From Spirochaetaceae bacterium (GTDB taxonomy: Bacteria; Spirochaetota; Spirochaetia; Treponematales; Breznakiellaceae), in NCBI GenBank assembly GCA_031268255.1, contig JAIRXO010000194.1:1-12653 (forward strand): a stretch of DNA of 12,653 bases. Direction: 5' to 3'. Below the pieces are notes generated by a model. The model did not search any database. It was not told where the DNA came from and saw nothing but the letters and a program-made list of their open reading frames with translations. Below, one piece after another: positions 1 to 6,130 of the stretch; position 1 is the first letter of the stretch; each line of letters begins with the position of its first letter. The translations under genes and the position numbers were made by a program.

Positions 1-1
1 C

Positions 2-751
2 CGCTACGAAAACAAGGGGACGCGTTTCGGGGCCGTTTCCGCGGGGAGCTATTCGGGAGACCCCTACATACTCATGAACTACAAAGAGGACGCCATACGG
101 GATGTCTTTACCCTCGCCCACGAGGGGGGACACTCAATGCACTCCTGGTATTCGGCCAGGTCCAATCCCTTCATGCAGTACAACTACACCATCTTTGAGG
201 CCGAAGTGGCCAGCACCTTTAACGAAGAACTGCTTTACCGGCATCTTCTGGCCGCCGCGGAAAGCAGGGAGATGAAGCTCTACCTGGTCAACAAGCGCGC
301 CGATGAACTTCTTGCCACCCTGTACCGCCAGACCATGTTCGCCGAATTCGAAAAGAAAACCCATGAGCTTGAAGAAGGGGGCGTTCCCCTCACCGATGAG
401 CTGCTGCGTTCCGAGTACCGCGGCCTTCTGGAAAAATATTTTGGCGGCGCCATGGTACTGGAACCGGAGAGCGATCTTGAGGGCCTCCGCATACCCCATT
501 TTTACCGGGCCTTTTATGTATACAAATACGCCACGGGTATCTCGGCGGCCCTGGCCCTTGCCGAGCGGGTGCTTTCCGGCGGAAAAAGCGAAAAGGATGA
601 TTACTTCGCCTTCCTCAGATCAGGGGGATCGCGCTTCCCCATCGACGCCCTCAAGGTCGCGGGTGTGGATATGTCCAGCCCCGCCCCGGTAAAAGCCGCC
701 TGCGGCGTTTTCTCAAGGCTTGTCGATGAACTTGAGGGACTGCTGGGCTAA
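2..751 (+). CDS. pepF: Oligoendopeptidase F (M3 family), 3' part
   Basis: Cytosolic zinc metallopeptidase of the M3 family that trims short peptides; only the C-terminal catalytic part is in the window. The frame is open from base 2, so the start lies upstream. From the first visible codon, the stretch RYENKGTRFGAVSAGSY and the following DPYILMNY are typical of PepF. The zinc motif HEGGH sits at visible residues 40-44, and the likely third zinc ligand is the Glu of AEVAS about 24 residues later. The conserved FYVYKYATGISAA segment near the end is also typical of PepF and carries active-site aromatic residues. The stop is TAA at 749-751. It faces ltaE tail to tail. The PepF assignment within M3 is firm from these motifs; the exact peptide specificity is not visible. 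Confidence 0.93.
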   Translation, partial: RYENKGTRFGAVSAGSYSGDPYILMNYKEDAIRDVFTLAHEGGHSMHSWYSARSNPFMQYNYTIFEAEVASTFNEELLYRHLLAAAESREMKLYLVNKRADELLATLYRQTMFAEFEKKTHELEEGGVPLTDELLRSEYRGLLEKYFGGAMVLEPESDLEGLRIPHFYRAFYVYKYATGISAALALAERVLSGGKSEKDDYFAFLRSGGSRFPIDALKVAGVDMSSPAPVKAACGVFSRLVDELEGLLG

Positions 752-792
752 GAATGCCGCCGCCGCCTGGCCGCTCGGTAATCGGCGTTGGC

Positions 793-1839
793 CTAACGGC
801 GGAGAGAGACTCCCGACGCGTATTCCTTTACCGCCTCAATGACCGTGTCCAGGTCCGGGCGGGAGACGCCGTTATGCGTTACCATACGGTAAAGGCCCTC
901 CCGTGGTTTCCCTGAGGCCTTGATGTTCTTTTTGGAAAGAAAAGCGACAAAGTCCTCCGAGTTAAAGCCAGGTACGGCGGTTTCCCAGAATACCATGTTA
1001 ATTTGAATTTTTTCTTCGTTGACCGTTATGCCGGGGATTTCGGCGAGTTTTTTCCCCAGATACTTCGCGTTTTCATGGTCCTCCCCAAGGCGCTTTGTCA
1101 TTTTCTCTATGGCGATGATGCCCGCGGCGGCAAGTATGCCCGCCTGACGCATGGCCCCGCCCATGACTTTGCGGTTACGCCGTGCCCTGTCCACAAATTC
1201 CCTTGTTCCGCAGAGAAGGGAACCCACAGGAGCGCACAGTCCCTTGGACACGCAGAACATGACCGAGTCGGCGCAGGCGGCGATTTCCCGCGCTTCTATG
1301 CCCAGGGTCAGGGCGGCGTTAAAGATGCGGGCGCCGTCAAGGTGTACCTTGAACCCCAGCTCCCAGGCGGCCCCGGCGGAAGCCTTCATGGCCGCAAGGG
1401 GAACCACCGTGCCGTCGCAGAGGGCGTTTTCAAGGCAGAGGAGGGCCGTGCGGGGAAAATGAATATCCCCAGGACGGGCAAGGCGGCGCACATCAGCGGC
1501 ATAGACGACATGGTCGGGATTGTCCGCCAGGGCGTAAGCCGCGCCAGAAAGCCTTGCCGCCGCCCCCGCCTCGTAGTGAATAATATGGCTCTGGACACCG
1601 GCTATGATTTCGTCTCCCCGCTCTATATGGGTCATGACGCTTATTTGGTTGCCCTGGGTTCCCGAACTGACAAACAGGGCGGCCTCCTTGCCCATAACTG
1701 AGGCGGCCAGCTTTTCGAGGCGGTTTACCGTCGGATCATCACCGTACACATCATCGCCTACTTCGGCCTCCGCCATGGCGTCCCGCATTTCCCTGGTAGG
1801 ATGGGTAACCGTATCGCTGCGTATATCAATAACTCCCAT
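793..1839 (-). CDS. ltaE: Low-specificity L-threonine aldolase
   Basis: PLP enzyme (fold type I) that splits L-threonine or L-allo-threonine into glycine and acetaldehyde; cytosolic. The 348-residue length is normal for the family. The N-terminus DIRSDTVTHPT and the VGDDVYGDDPTVNRLE segment are family signatures. HLDGAR (166-171) holds the Asp and Arg that contact PLP and substrate, and Lys199 in CVSKGLCAPVGSLL is the Schiff-base lysine, at the same number as in E. coli LtaE. The usual CLENTHN-type substrate segment here reads CLENALCDG (around 135-143), a noticeable departure. The start is supported by AGGGAG about 5 nt before ATG. It is divergent from efp and convergent with pepF, so it is probably monocistronic. 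Confidence 0.93.
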   Translation of the reverse strand: MGVIDIRSDTVTHPTREMRDAMAEAEVGDDVYGDDPTVNRLEKLAASVMGKEAALFVSSGTQGNQISVMTHIERGDEIIAGVQSHIIHYEAGAAARLSGAAYALADNPDHVVYAADVRRLARPGDIHFPRTALLCLENALCDGTVVPLAAMKASAGAAWELGFKVHLDGARIFNAALTLGIEAREIAACADSVMFCVSKGLCAPVGSLLCGTREFVDRARRNRKVMGGAMRQAGILAAAGIIAIEKMTKRLGEDHENAKYLGKKLAEIPGITVNEEKIQINMVFWETAVPGFNSEDFVAFLSKKNIKASGKPREGLYRMVTHNGVSRPDLDTVIEAVKEYASGVSLRR

Positions 1840-1881
1840 GATTTCTCCCTGAGGCTACTATACCATTACGCGCGTTCCCTG

Positions 1882-1909
1882 TATACTGGCAGGACCAATT
1901 TACGAGGAG
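1882..1909 (+). promoter_or_regulatory. Possible efp -10 element and ribosome binding site
   Basis: TATACT at 1882-1887 is a good -10 candidate in the 80-nt gap between the divergent ltaE and efp starts. I see no convincing -35 at 16-18 nt upstream. GAGGAG at 1904-1909 lies 10 nt before the efp ATG and is the likely Shine-Dalgarno. On the opposite strand, TATAGT at 1862-1857 could be an ltaE -10, but it would leave almost no leader before the ltaE binding site, so it is weaker. Confidence 0.4.
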
Positions 1910-1919
1910 TTGAACATCC

Positions 1920-2483
1920 ATGATTCGAGGCGGAGATATAGTCAAAGGAAGCTGCCTGCTCCAGAAGGGCCAGCCCTATCTTGTAGTGGAACGGGAATTT
2001 CACAATCCCGGCAAGGGAACAGCCATAGCCCGCGTCAAGATGAAGAGCATCAAAGACGGCTCGGTGCTGACCATGACCATTCCTACCCAGCAGGAAGTAG
2101 AAGACGCCCAGGTTGATATACATGTCTGCCAGTACCAGTACGCCGACCAGGACAACTACCATTTTATGGACAACGAAACCTACGACCAGCACGAAGTGCC
2201 CGCGGCGGATATGGACGATAAAAAATACTACCTCAAGGACGGTGAAAATTACGAACTCACCATCTGGGAAGGAAAGGTCATTGATATCAAGATTCCCTAC
2301 AAGGTGGTTTTTACCGTAGCCGAATCCGAAAATTACATTAAAGGCGACACCGTGTCAGGCGCTACCAAACCCATAACCACCGAAACGGGCCTTACCGTGC
2401 GGGTTCCCCTCTTTATAAAACAGGGCGAAAAAATACTGGTCAACACGGAAACCAACGAATACGTCGAACGGGTCAACAGCTAA
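1920..2483 (+). CDS. efp: Translation elongation factor P
   Basis: EF-P binds between the ribosomal P and E sites and stimulates peptide bond formation at polyproline stretches. The 187-residue length and the three-domain plan (N-terminal KOW-like domain to about residue 63, then two OB domains) match the family. The loop NPGKGTA places Lys32 at the tip that reaches the peptidyl-transferase centre, equivalent to the modified Lys34 of E. coli EF-P. This is the lysine type of EF-P, so EpmA/EpmB-like beta-lysylation is possible, but no modification gene is in this window. The C-terminal part, VSGATKPITTETGLTVRVPLFI, carries the EF-P signature. It starts at ATG 1920 behind GAGGAG and ends 5 nt before the stop of the convergent reductase gene. 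Confidence 0.96.
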   Translation: MIRGGDIVKGSCLLQKGQPYLVVEREFHNPGKGTAIARVKMKSIKDGSVLTMTIPTQQEVEDAQVDIHVCQYQYADQDNYHFMDNETYDQHEVPAADMDDKKYYLKDGENYELTIWEGKVIDIKIPYKVVFTVAESENYIKGDTVSGATKPITTETGLTVRVPLFIKQGEKILVNTETNEYVERVNS

Positions 2484-2488
2484 ATCCC

Positions 2489-3667
2489 TTACGCCCTCCC
2501 CTTCCCCAGAACCGTGCGGACAAGGCTGATGCCAAGGCGGAACCAGAAGGGTTCAAGGCGGCGGCGTACCGCTTTAAGAGACTCAATCACCGGGATATTC
2601 TGGGGGCAGTGCCGCTCACAGCGGCCACAGGCGGCACAGAGTGAAGGGCCGCTCATTTTGTCCGATATTACTCCGGCGTTCATCATGTAGGCCTTGAGGC
2701 CGGTGATATACCCTATCGCATACGAGGTGTTGTAGGCCGCGAAGCAGCCGGGTATATTTACATTCGCCGGGCATGGCATACAGTAGGAACAGGCGGTGCA
2801 GCGTATCTTGTACGACGCGGCAAAGGTCTCCCTGACCCTGCCGAATACCTCCTGTTCGGCCCCGCCGAGACAGCCGGCAAAAGCCGATTCGGCTGTGCCG
2901 GTGTTTTCCGAAAGCTGCGCCATTTCGTTCATGCCCGAAAGAACTACCGTTACTTCTTCCTGGTTCCAGAGCCAGAGGAGTCCCCATTTTGAAGGGGACC
3001 AGTCGTCGTGGAGTTTTCCAAACAGCGCCGCCCCTTCGCGGGGAAGGCCCGAACTGAGTTTGCCCCCCAGGAGGGGTTCCATGACGATGACCGGTATGCC
3101 CTTTGCCGCGGCCCTCTTGAGCCCCGTAACGCCGGCCTGATAATTTTCATCATAATAATTATATTGAATCTGACAGAAATCCCAGGGATAGGCGTCAAGC
3201 ACCTTGAGAAATTCGTCCCGGGTTCCGTGGAAGGAAAAGCCTATGCCGCGTATCTTTCCTTCGCTTTTCTTTTTTTGAATCCACTCCTCTATGCCCCAGG
3301 AACAGAGTTTTTCCCAGAGCCCCAGATCGGTTATCATGTGCATGAGGTAGTAGTCGATGCGGTCTGTCCTGAGCCTGTCCAGTTCCTTGTCAAAGAAGCG
3401 GTCAAAATCAGCAGGGCCCCTGCAGAGTGCCAGAGGAAGTTTGGTTGCGATAAAGACCTTGTCCCTGAGGGCGAATTTTTCCAGAGCCGCGCCGAGGACT
3501 TCTTCGTTTTTGCCGTATAGATAGGCGGTATCAAAATAGTTGACGCCCTTCTCGCAGGCCGCGCATATCAGGGCCTCAGCCTTTTTGATGTCCGAAGGAA
3601 GGCGCATACAGCCCAGCCCCAGGACAGAGAGGGAGTTTCCCGACTTAGTATCTTTTCTGTACTGCAT
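2489..3667 (-). CDS. Aldo/keto reductase with C-terminal double 4Fe-4S domain
   Basis: A 392-residue predicted oxidoreductase of the COG1453-like group: an AKR (beta/alpha)8 barrel followed by a ferredoxin-like domain. The AKR tetrad is visible as Asp46 (FDTAYLYG), Tyr51, Lys76 (ATKLP) and His110 (YLMH). At the C-terminus are two cysteine clusters: C290, C293, C296, C299 with C308, and C344, C347, C350, C354 followed by Pro, as in 4Fe-4S binding sites. It likely reduces or oxidises a small carbonyl compound with NAD(P)H and passes electrons through the clusters; the substrate is unknown. The reading frame is open up to 3838, but that extension runs through the tmRNA gene; MQYRKDTKSG is the usual AKR N-terminus, so I place the start at 3667. 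No Shine-Dalgarno precedes it, because the 6-nt gap and the tmRNA 3' end occupy that space. Confidence 0.88.
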   Translation of the reverse strand: MQYRKDTKSGNSLSVLGLGCMRLPSDIKKAEALICAACEKGVNYFDTAYLYGKNEEVLGAALEKFALRDKVFIATKLPLALCRGPADFDRFFDKELDRLRTDRIDYYLMHMITDLGLWEKLCSWGIEEWIQKKKSEGKIRGIGFSFHGTRDEFLKVLDAYPWDFCQIQYNYYDENYQAGVTGLKRAAAKGIPVIVMEPLLGGKLSSGLPREGAALFGKLHDDWSPSKWGLLWLWNQEEVTVVLSGMNEMAQLSENTGTAESAFAGCLGGAEQEVFGRVRETFAASYKIRCTACSYCMPCPANVNIPGCFAAYNTSYAIGYITGLKAYMMNAGVISDKMSGPSLCAACGRCERHCPQNIPVIESLKAVRRRLEPFWFRLGISLVRTVLGKGRA

Positions 3668-3673
3668 GATTAC

Positions 3674-4030
3674 TGGAGGTGGGGGGAGTCGAACCCCCGT
3701 CCTGATACGCGAAACACAGGCTTCTACAGATTTAGCCGCGCATTGTATTGTCGGGGCGGGCTTGGCTGCGCGGCACGCGGCCTGTCCGTATCCGTCTAAA
3801 TCTCGCCGTTTCCCGTTCGGAACCGGGACGTGAAACAAGTTTCACCGGCCAGCCCTGATTGTGACGCGGAAGCCCTTCCTCAAGGCGGCGGAAGGGTTCC
3901 ACGCGTTTACGCAGCTAAGGCGTAATCGTAACTGTCGTTGTTGGCAGTTAAAGTTTTGCCGAATCAGGAGATCGGCGCTCCACCTGCAGCCTGTACCCCG
4001 AACCGTACCAGTCGAAACCAGTGCACCCCC
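3674..4030 (-). ncRNA. ssrA: tmRNA (transfer-messenger RNA)
   Basis: One-piece tmRNA of 357 nt that rescues stalled ribosomes by trans-translation together with SmpB. The 5' end GGGGGTG (4030-4024) pairs over 7 bp with CACCTCC next to the 3' end, with one G-U. The T-arm has a GGGGG/CCCCC stem and the loop TTCGACT. The TGGTTTCGACTGG segment near the 5' end is the usual D-like region. The tag frame lies at 3945-3907. A later perfect 8-bp pairing, AGATTTAG (3803-3796) with CTAAATCT (3735-3728), fits one of the 3' pseudoknots. After the discriminator A at 3674 the genome reads GTA, so the terminal CCA is not encoded and must be added by the CCA-adding enzyme. End positions follow from the acceptor pairing. 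Confidence 0.95.
3907..3945 (-). other. tmRNA tag-peptide reading frame
   Basis: Resume codon GCC at 3945, then 11 more codons and TAA (3909-3907), giving the proteolysis tag ANNDSYDYALAA. The C-terminal ALAA is the usual recognition end for ClpXP-type proteases. The -SYDYALAA/-SFDYALAA form is, as I recall it, typical of treponemes, and it is the best taxonomic clue in the window. The sequence just before the resume codon (TTTAACT) resembles the TAACT of other tmRNAs. Confidence 0.93.
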
Positions 4031-4044
4031 GAGTTATAAATTTT

Positions 4045-4073
4045 AGTATACTCCATAGCGATGGCTTTGTCAT
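4045..4073 (-). promoter_or_regulatory. ssrA promoter
   Basis: Reading the minus strand: ATGACA (4073-4068, 5 of 6 to TTGACA), a 17-nt spacer, then TATACT (4050-4045, 5 of 6 to TATAAT). Transcription would start about 7 nt before the mature tmRNA 5' end at 4030, leaving a short leader for RNase P to remove. It lies wholly between the HD-GYP stop and the tmRNA, so ssrA has its own promoter. Confidence 0.75.
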
Positions 4074-4086
4074 GCGCTCTTTAAGC

Positions 4087-5151
4087 CTACTTGTACCGCT
4101 CCGATATGCCGATAAACTCCTCCCGTATCTTGGACACCGCGTCGGTAAGCAGGGGGTCAAACTGGGTTCCCCGGCCTTCAACAATGATCCGTATCGCGTC
4201 ATCGTAGGAGAACGCGGCCTTGTAGACTCTGGCGCTGACCAGGGCGTCATACACATCGGCAAGGGAAGCGATACGGGCGGTAAGGGGTATCTTTTTGTCC
4301 AAAAGCCCCTGCGGATAGCCTTTTCCGTCCCAGCGTTCGTGGTGGCCGTAGCATATATCCTCGCAGTGCTTGAGGTACAGGGAATTGCTGACATCGCCGA
4401 GTTCGGCGATTATCTCCTTGCCCCGCGTGGTATGGGTTTTCATGATTTCGAATTCGTCAAAATCAAGTTTCCCCGGTTTAAGCAGTATACGGTCGGGTAT
4501 GGCAATCTTGCCGACATCGTGGAGGGCCATGGCCTTGACAATAATATCAGGTTCTTCTTTTTTGAGCGCCTCGGCGTATGGCGAATTTGATCTGACAAGA
4601 TAATCAATCAGGGCCTTGCAGTACAACTGGGTTCTCTTGACATGGCTGCCTGATTCCAGGTCCCTGTGCTCGATGACGTTGGCAAGTCCCTGGAGGGCGT
4701 TATCCAGGGTGGCTGTCGCCTCGGCTGTTTTTTCGGCGACCATTTCCTCAAGGCTGTCGCTGTAGTTTTTAAGTTCAATCTGATTTTTGACCCTGAGTTT
4801 TACAATCTCGGGGAGAAAGGGTTTTGAAATAAAGTCCACCGCCCCGGCGGCCAAAAGTTCGCTTTCCGAATCATTTTCGGCGGTGATAAAAATAACCGGG
4901 ATACGCTTAAAGGCCTCGTCAGACTTGAGTATGTCAAACATTTCCCTGCCGGTCATCTCGGGCATTTCTACATCAAGAAGAATAATCTTGGGAAGGACAG
5001 GGGCATGACGTATAACGTCAAGGGCCTGCCTGCCGTTACCGGCGCTCAGAACATGGTAATCACTTTTGAGAATTTCCTCAAGGATGAGGATATTCATCTC
5101 CACATCGTCAACGACCAGTACAACAGGCGTTTTCGCGTCAGGCGTTCCCAT
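4087..5151 (-). CDS. REC-HD-GYP response regulator (c-di-GMP phosphodiesterase type)
   Basis: A 354-residue two-domain regulator of the RpfG type. The receiver domain (about 9-128) has the acidic pair Asp15-Asp16, phospho-acceptor Asp60 in LLDVEMPEMTG, Thr90 and Lys110 in SKPF. A helical, probably coiled-coil linker (about 128-150) leads to the HD-GYP domain. There His211-Asp212 with Lys215 (HDVGK), His240, the His270-His271 pair in HHERWDGKGYP and Asp299 are all present, so the phosphodiesterase centre looks intact. It likely hydrolyses c-di-GMP when the receiver is phosphorylated. There is no DNA-binding domain. Its ATG overlaps the end of the upstream Hpt gene by 14 nt and has only a weak, distant purine stretch, which suggests translational coupling. 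The kinase is not in the window. Confidence 0.92.
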   Translation of the reverse strand: MGTPDAKTPVVLVVDDVEMNILILEEILKSDYHVLSAGNGRQALDVIRHAPVLPKIILLDVEMPEMTGREMFDILKSDEAFKRIPVIFITAENDSESELLAAGAVDFISKPFLPEIVKLRVKNQIELKNYSDSLEEMVAEKTAEATATLDNALQGLANVIEHRDLESGSHVKRTQLYCKALIDYLVRSNSPYAEALKKEEPDIIVKAMALHDVGKIAIPDRILLKPGKLDFDEFEIMKTHTTRGKEIIAELGDVSNSLYLKHCEDICYGHHERWDGKGYPQGLLDKKIPLTARIASLADVYDALVSARVYKAAFSYDDAIRIIVEGRGTQFDPLLTDAVSKIREEFIGISERYK

Positions 5152-5506
5152 AGTATGCTATTACCTTTCCTATGTCCTCAAGGGTCCGGGCAAAAACAGT
5201 CTTGACGGTTTCTGTCAGGACAGGATCGGCCCTGCCTTCCTTGATTTGGACCTCGAGTTCCTGGACCCTGAGGAACAATTGCTTTAGGGACAGGTTGGCC
5301 GAAACACCCTTGAGGGTATGGGCCTTGATCCGGGCGTCATCCAGTCTGCCCGCGGCAAGATCACTCAAAAATTCATCAAGGCTGGTCTCATCCTTGAATT
5401 TCCCAAGAAGTTTTACATACAGCTTTGTATTGTTCATGACCCGCTTGAGGCCCTCTTCAAGGTCTATATATATTTCCCCGTTGTTAATTCCTGCTATATC
5501 CGACAT
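5138..5506 (-). CDS. Stand-alone Hpt phosphotransfer protein
   Basis: A 122-residue, mostly helical histidine phosphotransfer domain. The phospho-accepting His63 lies in AHTLKGVSANLSL, the classic Hpt motif (H-x-L/I-K-G-x-x-x-x-hydrophobic). No kinase or receiver domain is attached. It would carry phosphate between a hybrid histidine kinase encoded elsewhere and a receiver, most simply the REC-HD-GYP protein with which it overlaps by 14 nt. The start is well supported: AGGAGG (5518-5513 on the minus strand) sits 6 nt before the ATG at 5506. Function as an Hpt is clear from the motif; the partner is inferred from gene order. Confidence 0.88.
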   Translation of the reverse strand: MSDIAGINNGEIYIDLEEGLKRVMNNTKLYVKLLGKFKDETSLDEFLSDLAAGRLDDARIKAHTLKGVSANLSLKQLFLRVQELEVQIKEGRADPVLTETVKTVFARTLEDIGKVIAYYGNA

Positions 5507-5512
5507 AAAGCG

Positions 5513-5568
5513 CCTCCTGATCTAAATAGGCTTTAGTCTATACTACACCATAACGGGCCCTGTTTCAA
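5513..5568 (-). promoter_or_regulatory. Possible promoter and RBS of the Hpt/HD-GYP operon
   Basis: On the minus strand TTGAAA (5568-5563) is followed after 17 nt by TAGTAT (5545-5540), a moderate -35/-10 pair, and then by AGGAGG (5518-5513), a strong ribosome binding site. The -35 overlaps one arm of the inverted repeat at 5557-5574. On the plus strand TATACT (5539-5544) could serve as the -10 of the divergent PF06695 gene, but without a good -35. Confidence 0.35.
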
Positions 5569-5607
5569 CAGGGCGGGAAAGGCCCCCTTTCCCCGGAGGC
5601 CGGGAAA
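5557..5607. promoter_or_regulatory. Adjacent and competing inverted repeats in the divergent spacer
   Basis: Three hairpins can be drawn. A: GCCCTGTT (5557-5564) with AACAGGGC (5567-5574), 8 bp and perfect. B: GGGAAAGG (5575-5582) with CCTTTCCC (5586-5593), 8 bp, starting at the base after A. C: TTTCCC plus GG (5588-5596, C5594 bulged) with CCGGGAAA (5600-5607). B and C both need 5588-5593, so they exclude each other. C would cover the purine run GGGAAAG (5602-5608), the only candidate ribosome binding site for the GTG at 5615. No T-run follows, so these are not ordinary terminators. Transcription of this stretch is inferred. Confidence 0.45.
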
Positions 5608-5614
5608 GTTTATA

Positions 5615-6124
5615 GTGGATACTGTGAATATCAGCCTTGTTTTTTTCTGGACCGGACTGTTGTCCTTTTTGCCTGTTTCCGAACTTCGGGGGGGCATCCC
5701 TTTTGCCATGGCCCAGGGTCTGCCCTGGTACATTGCCTATCCTTTCGCCGCCGGGATCAATATTCTGGCCGCCCCGGCCTGCTGGCTTTTCCTTTCGACC
5801 CTGCATGGCTTCTTCCTCAAATTGTCCGAAAAGCCGCGTTTCTCCTGGTACCGCCGTCTTTTTGACCGTCTTATCGAAAGGGCGCGGGAAAAACTCCGTC
5901 CCGGGGTAGAAAAATGGGGCTGGCTGGGGGTAGCCGTTTTTGTGGCCATACCCCTTCCCCTCACCGGCGCCTGGACCGGAACTCTGGGGGCCTGGATACT
6001 GGGTCTCGGCAGGGGAAAGACCCTTTTGGCGGTAACGCTCGGCGTGCTTATCGCCGGCGCCATTGTCAGCTCGGTGCTGCTCCTTGGCATAGAAGCCCTG
6101 CATATCTTCGTCAAAGGCGCCTAG
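5615..6124 (+). CDS. Small membrane protein, PF06695 / COG2426 (putative small multidrug export family)
   Basis: A 169-residue integral membrane protein. Hydrophobic segments lie near residues 6-21, 38-62, 102-117 and 136-165, with a basic cytosolic-type stretch between (about 74-100). Two family signatures are clear: PVSELRGGIP (20-29) near the N-terminus and PLPLTGAWTG (113-122) in the second half, an inverted-repeat-like arrangement also seen in DedA-type proteins. The family is named for multidrug export, but transport has little direct support and the true substrate is unknown. The start is GTG at 5615 with only GGGAAAG as binding site, inside a possible hairpin. It ends 6 nt before the helicase ATG, so the two are probably cotranscribed. 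No functional link to the helicase is evident. Confidence 0.82.
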   Translation: MDTVNISLVFFWTGLLSFLPVSELRGGIPFAMAQGLPWYIAYPFAAGINILAAPACWLFLSTLHGFFLKLSEKPRFSWYRRLFDRLIERAREKLRPGVEKWGWLGVAVFVAIPLPLTGAWTGTLGAWILGLGRGKTLLAVTLGVLIAGAIVSSVLLLGIEALHIFVKGA

Positions 6125-6130
6125 CTTTTT

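Noticed and set aside
765..802. Possible hairpin (CCGCC/GGCGG around GGCC/GGCC) between pepF and ltaE as a two-way terminator
   Set aside because: The stem is broken by a large loop and unequal internal bases, and neither strand has a T-run after it.
1003..1701. A 232-codon plus-strand open frame inside ltaE
   Set aside because: It is antisense to a complete threonine aldolase gene and has no recognisable motif; it is a shadow of codon bias.
3668..3838. A 57-residue N-terminal extension of the reductase frame reaching back to an ATG at 3838
   Set aside because: It is read through the 3' half of the tmRNA gene, and the AKR family normally begins at the MQYR residues encoded from 3667.
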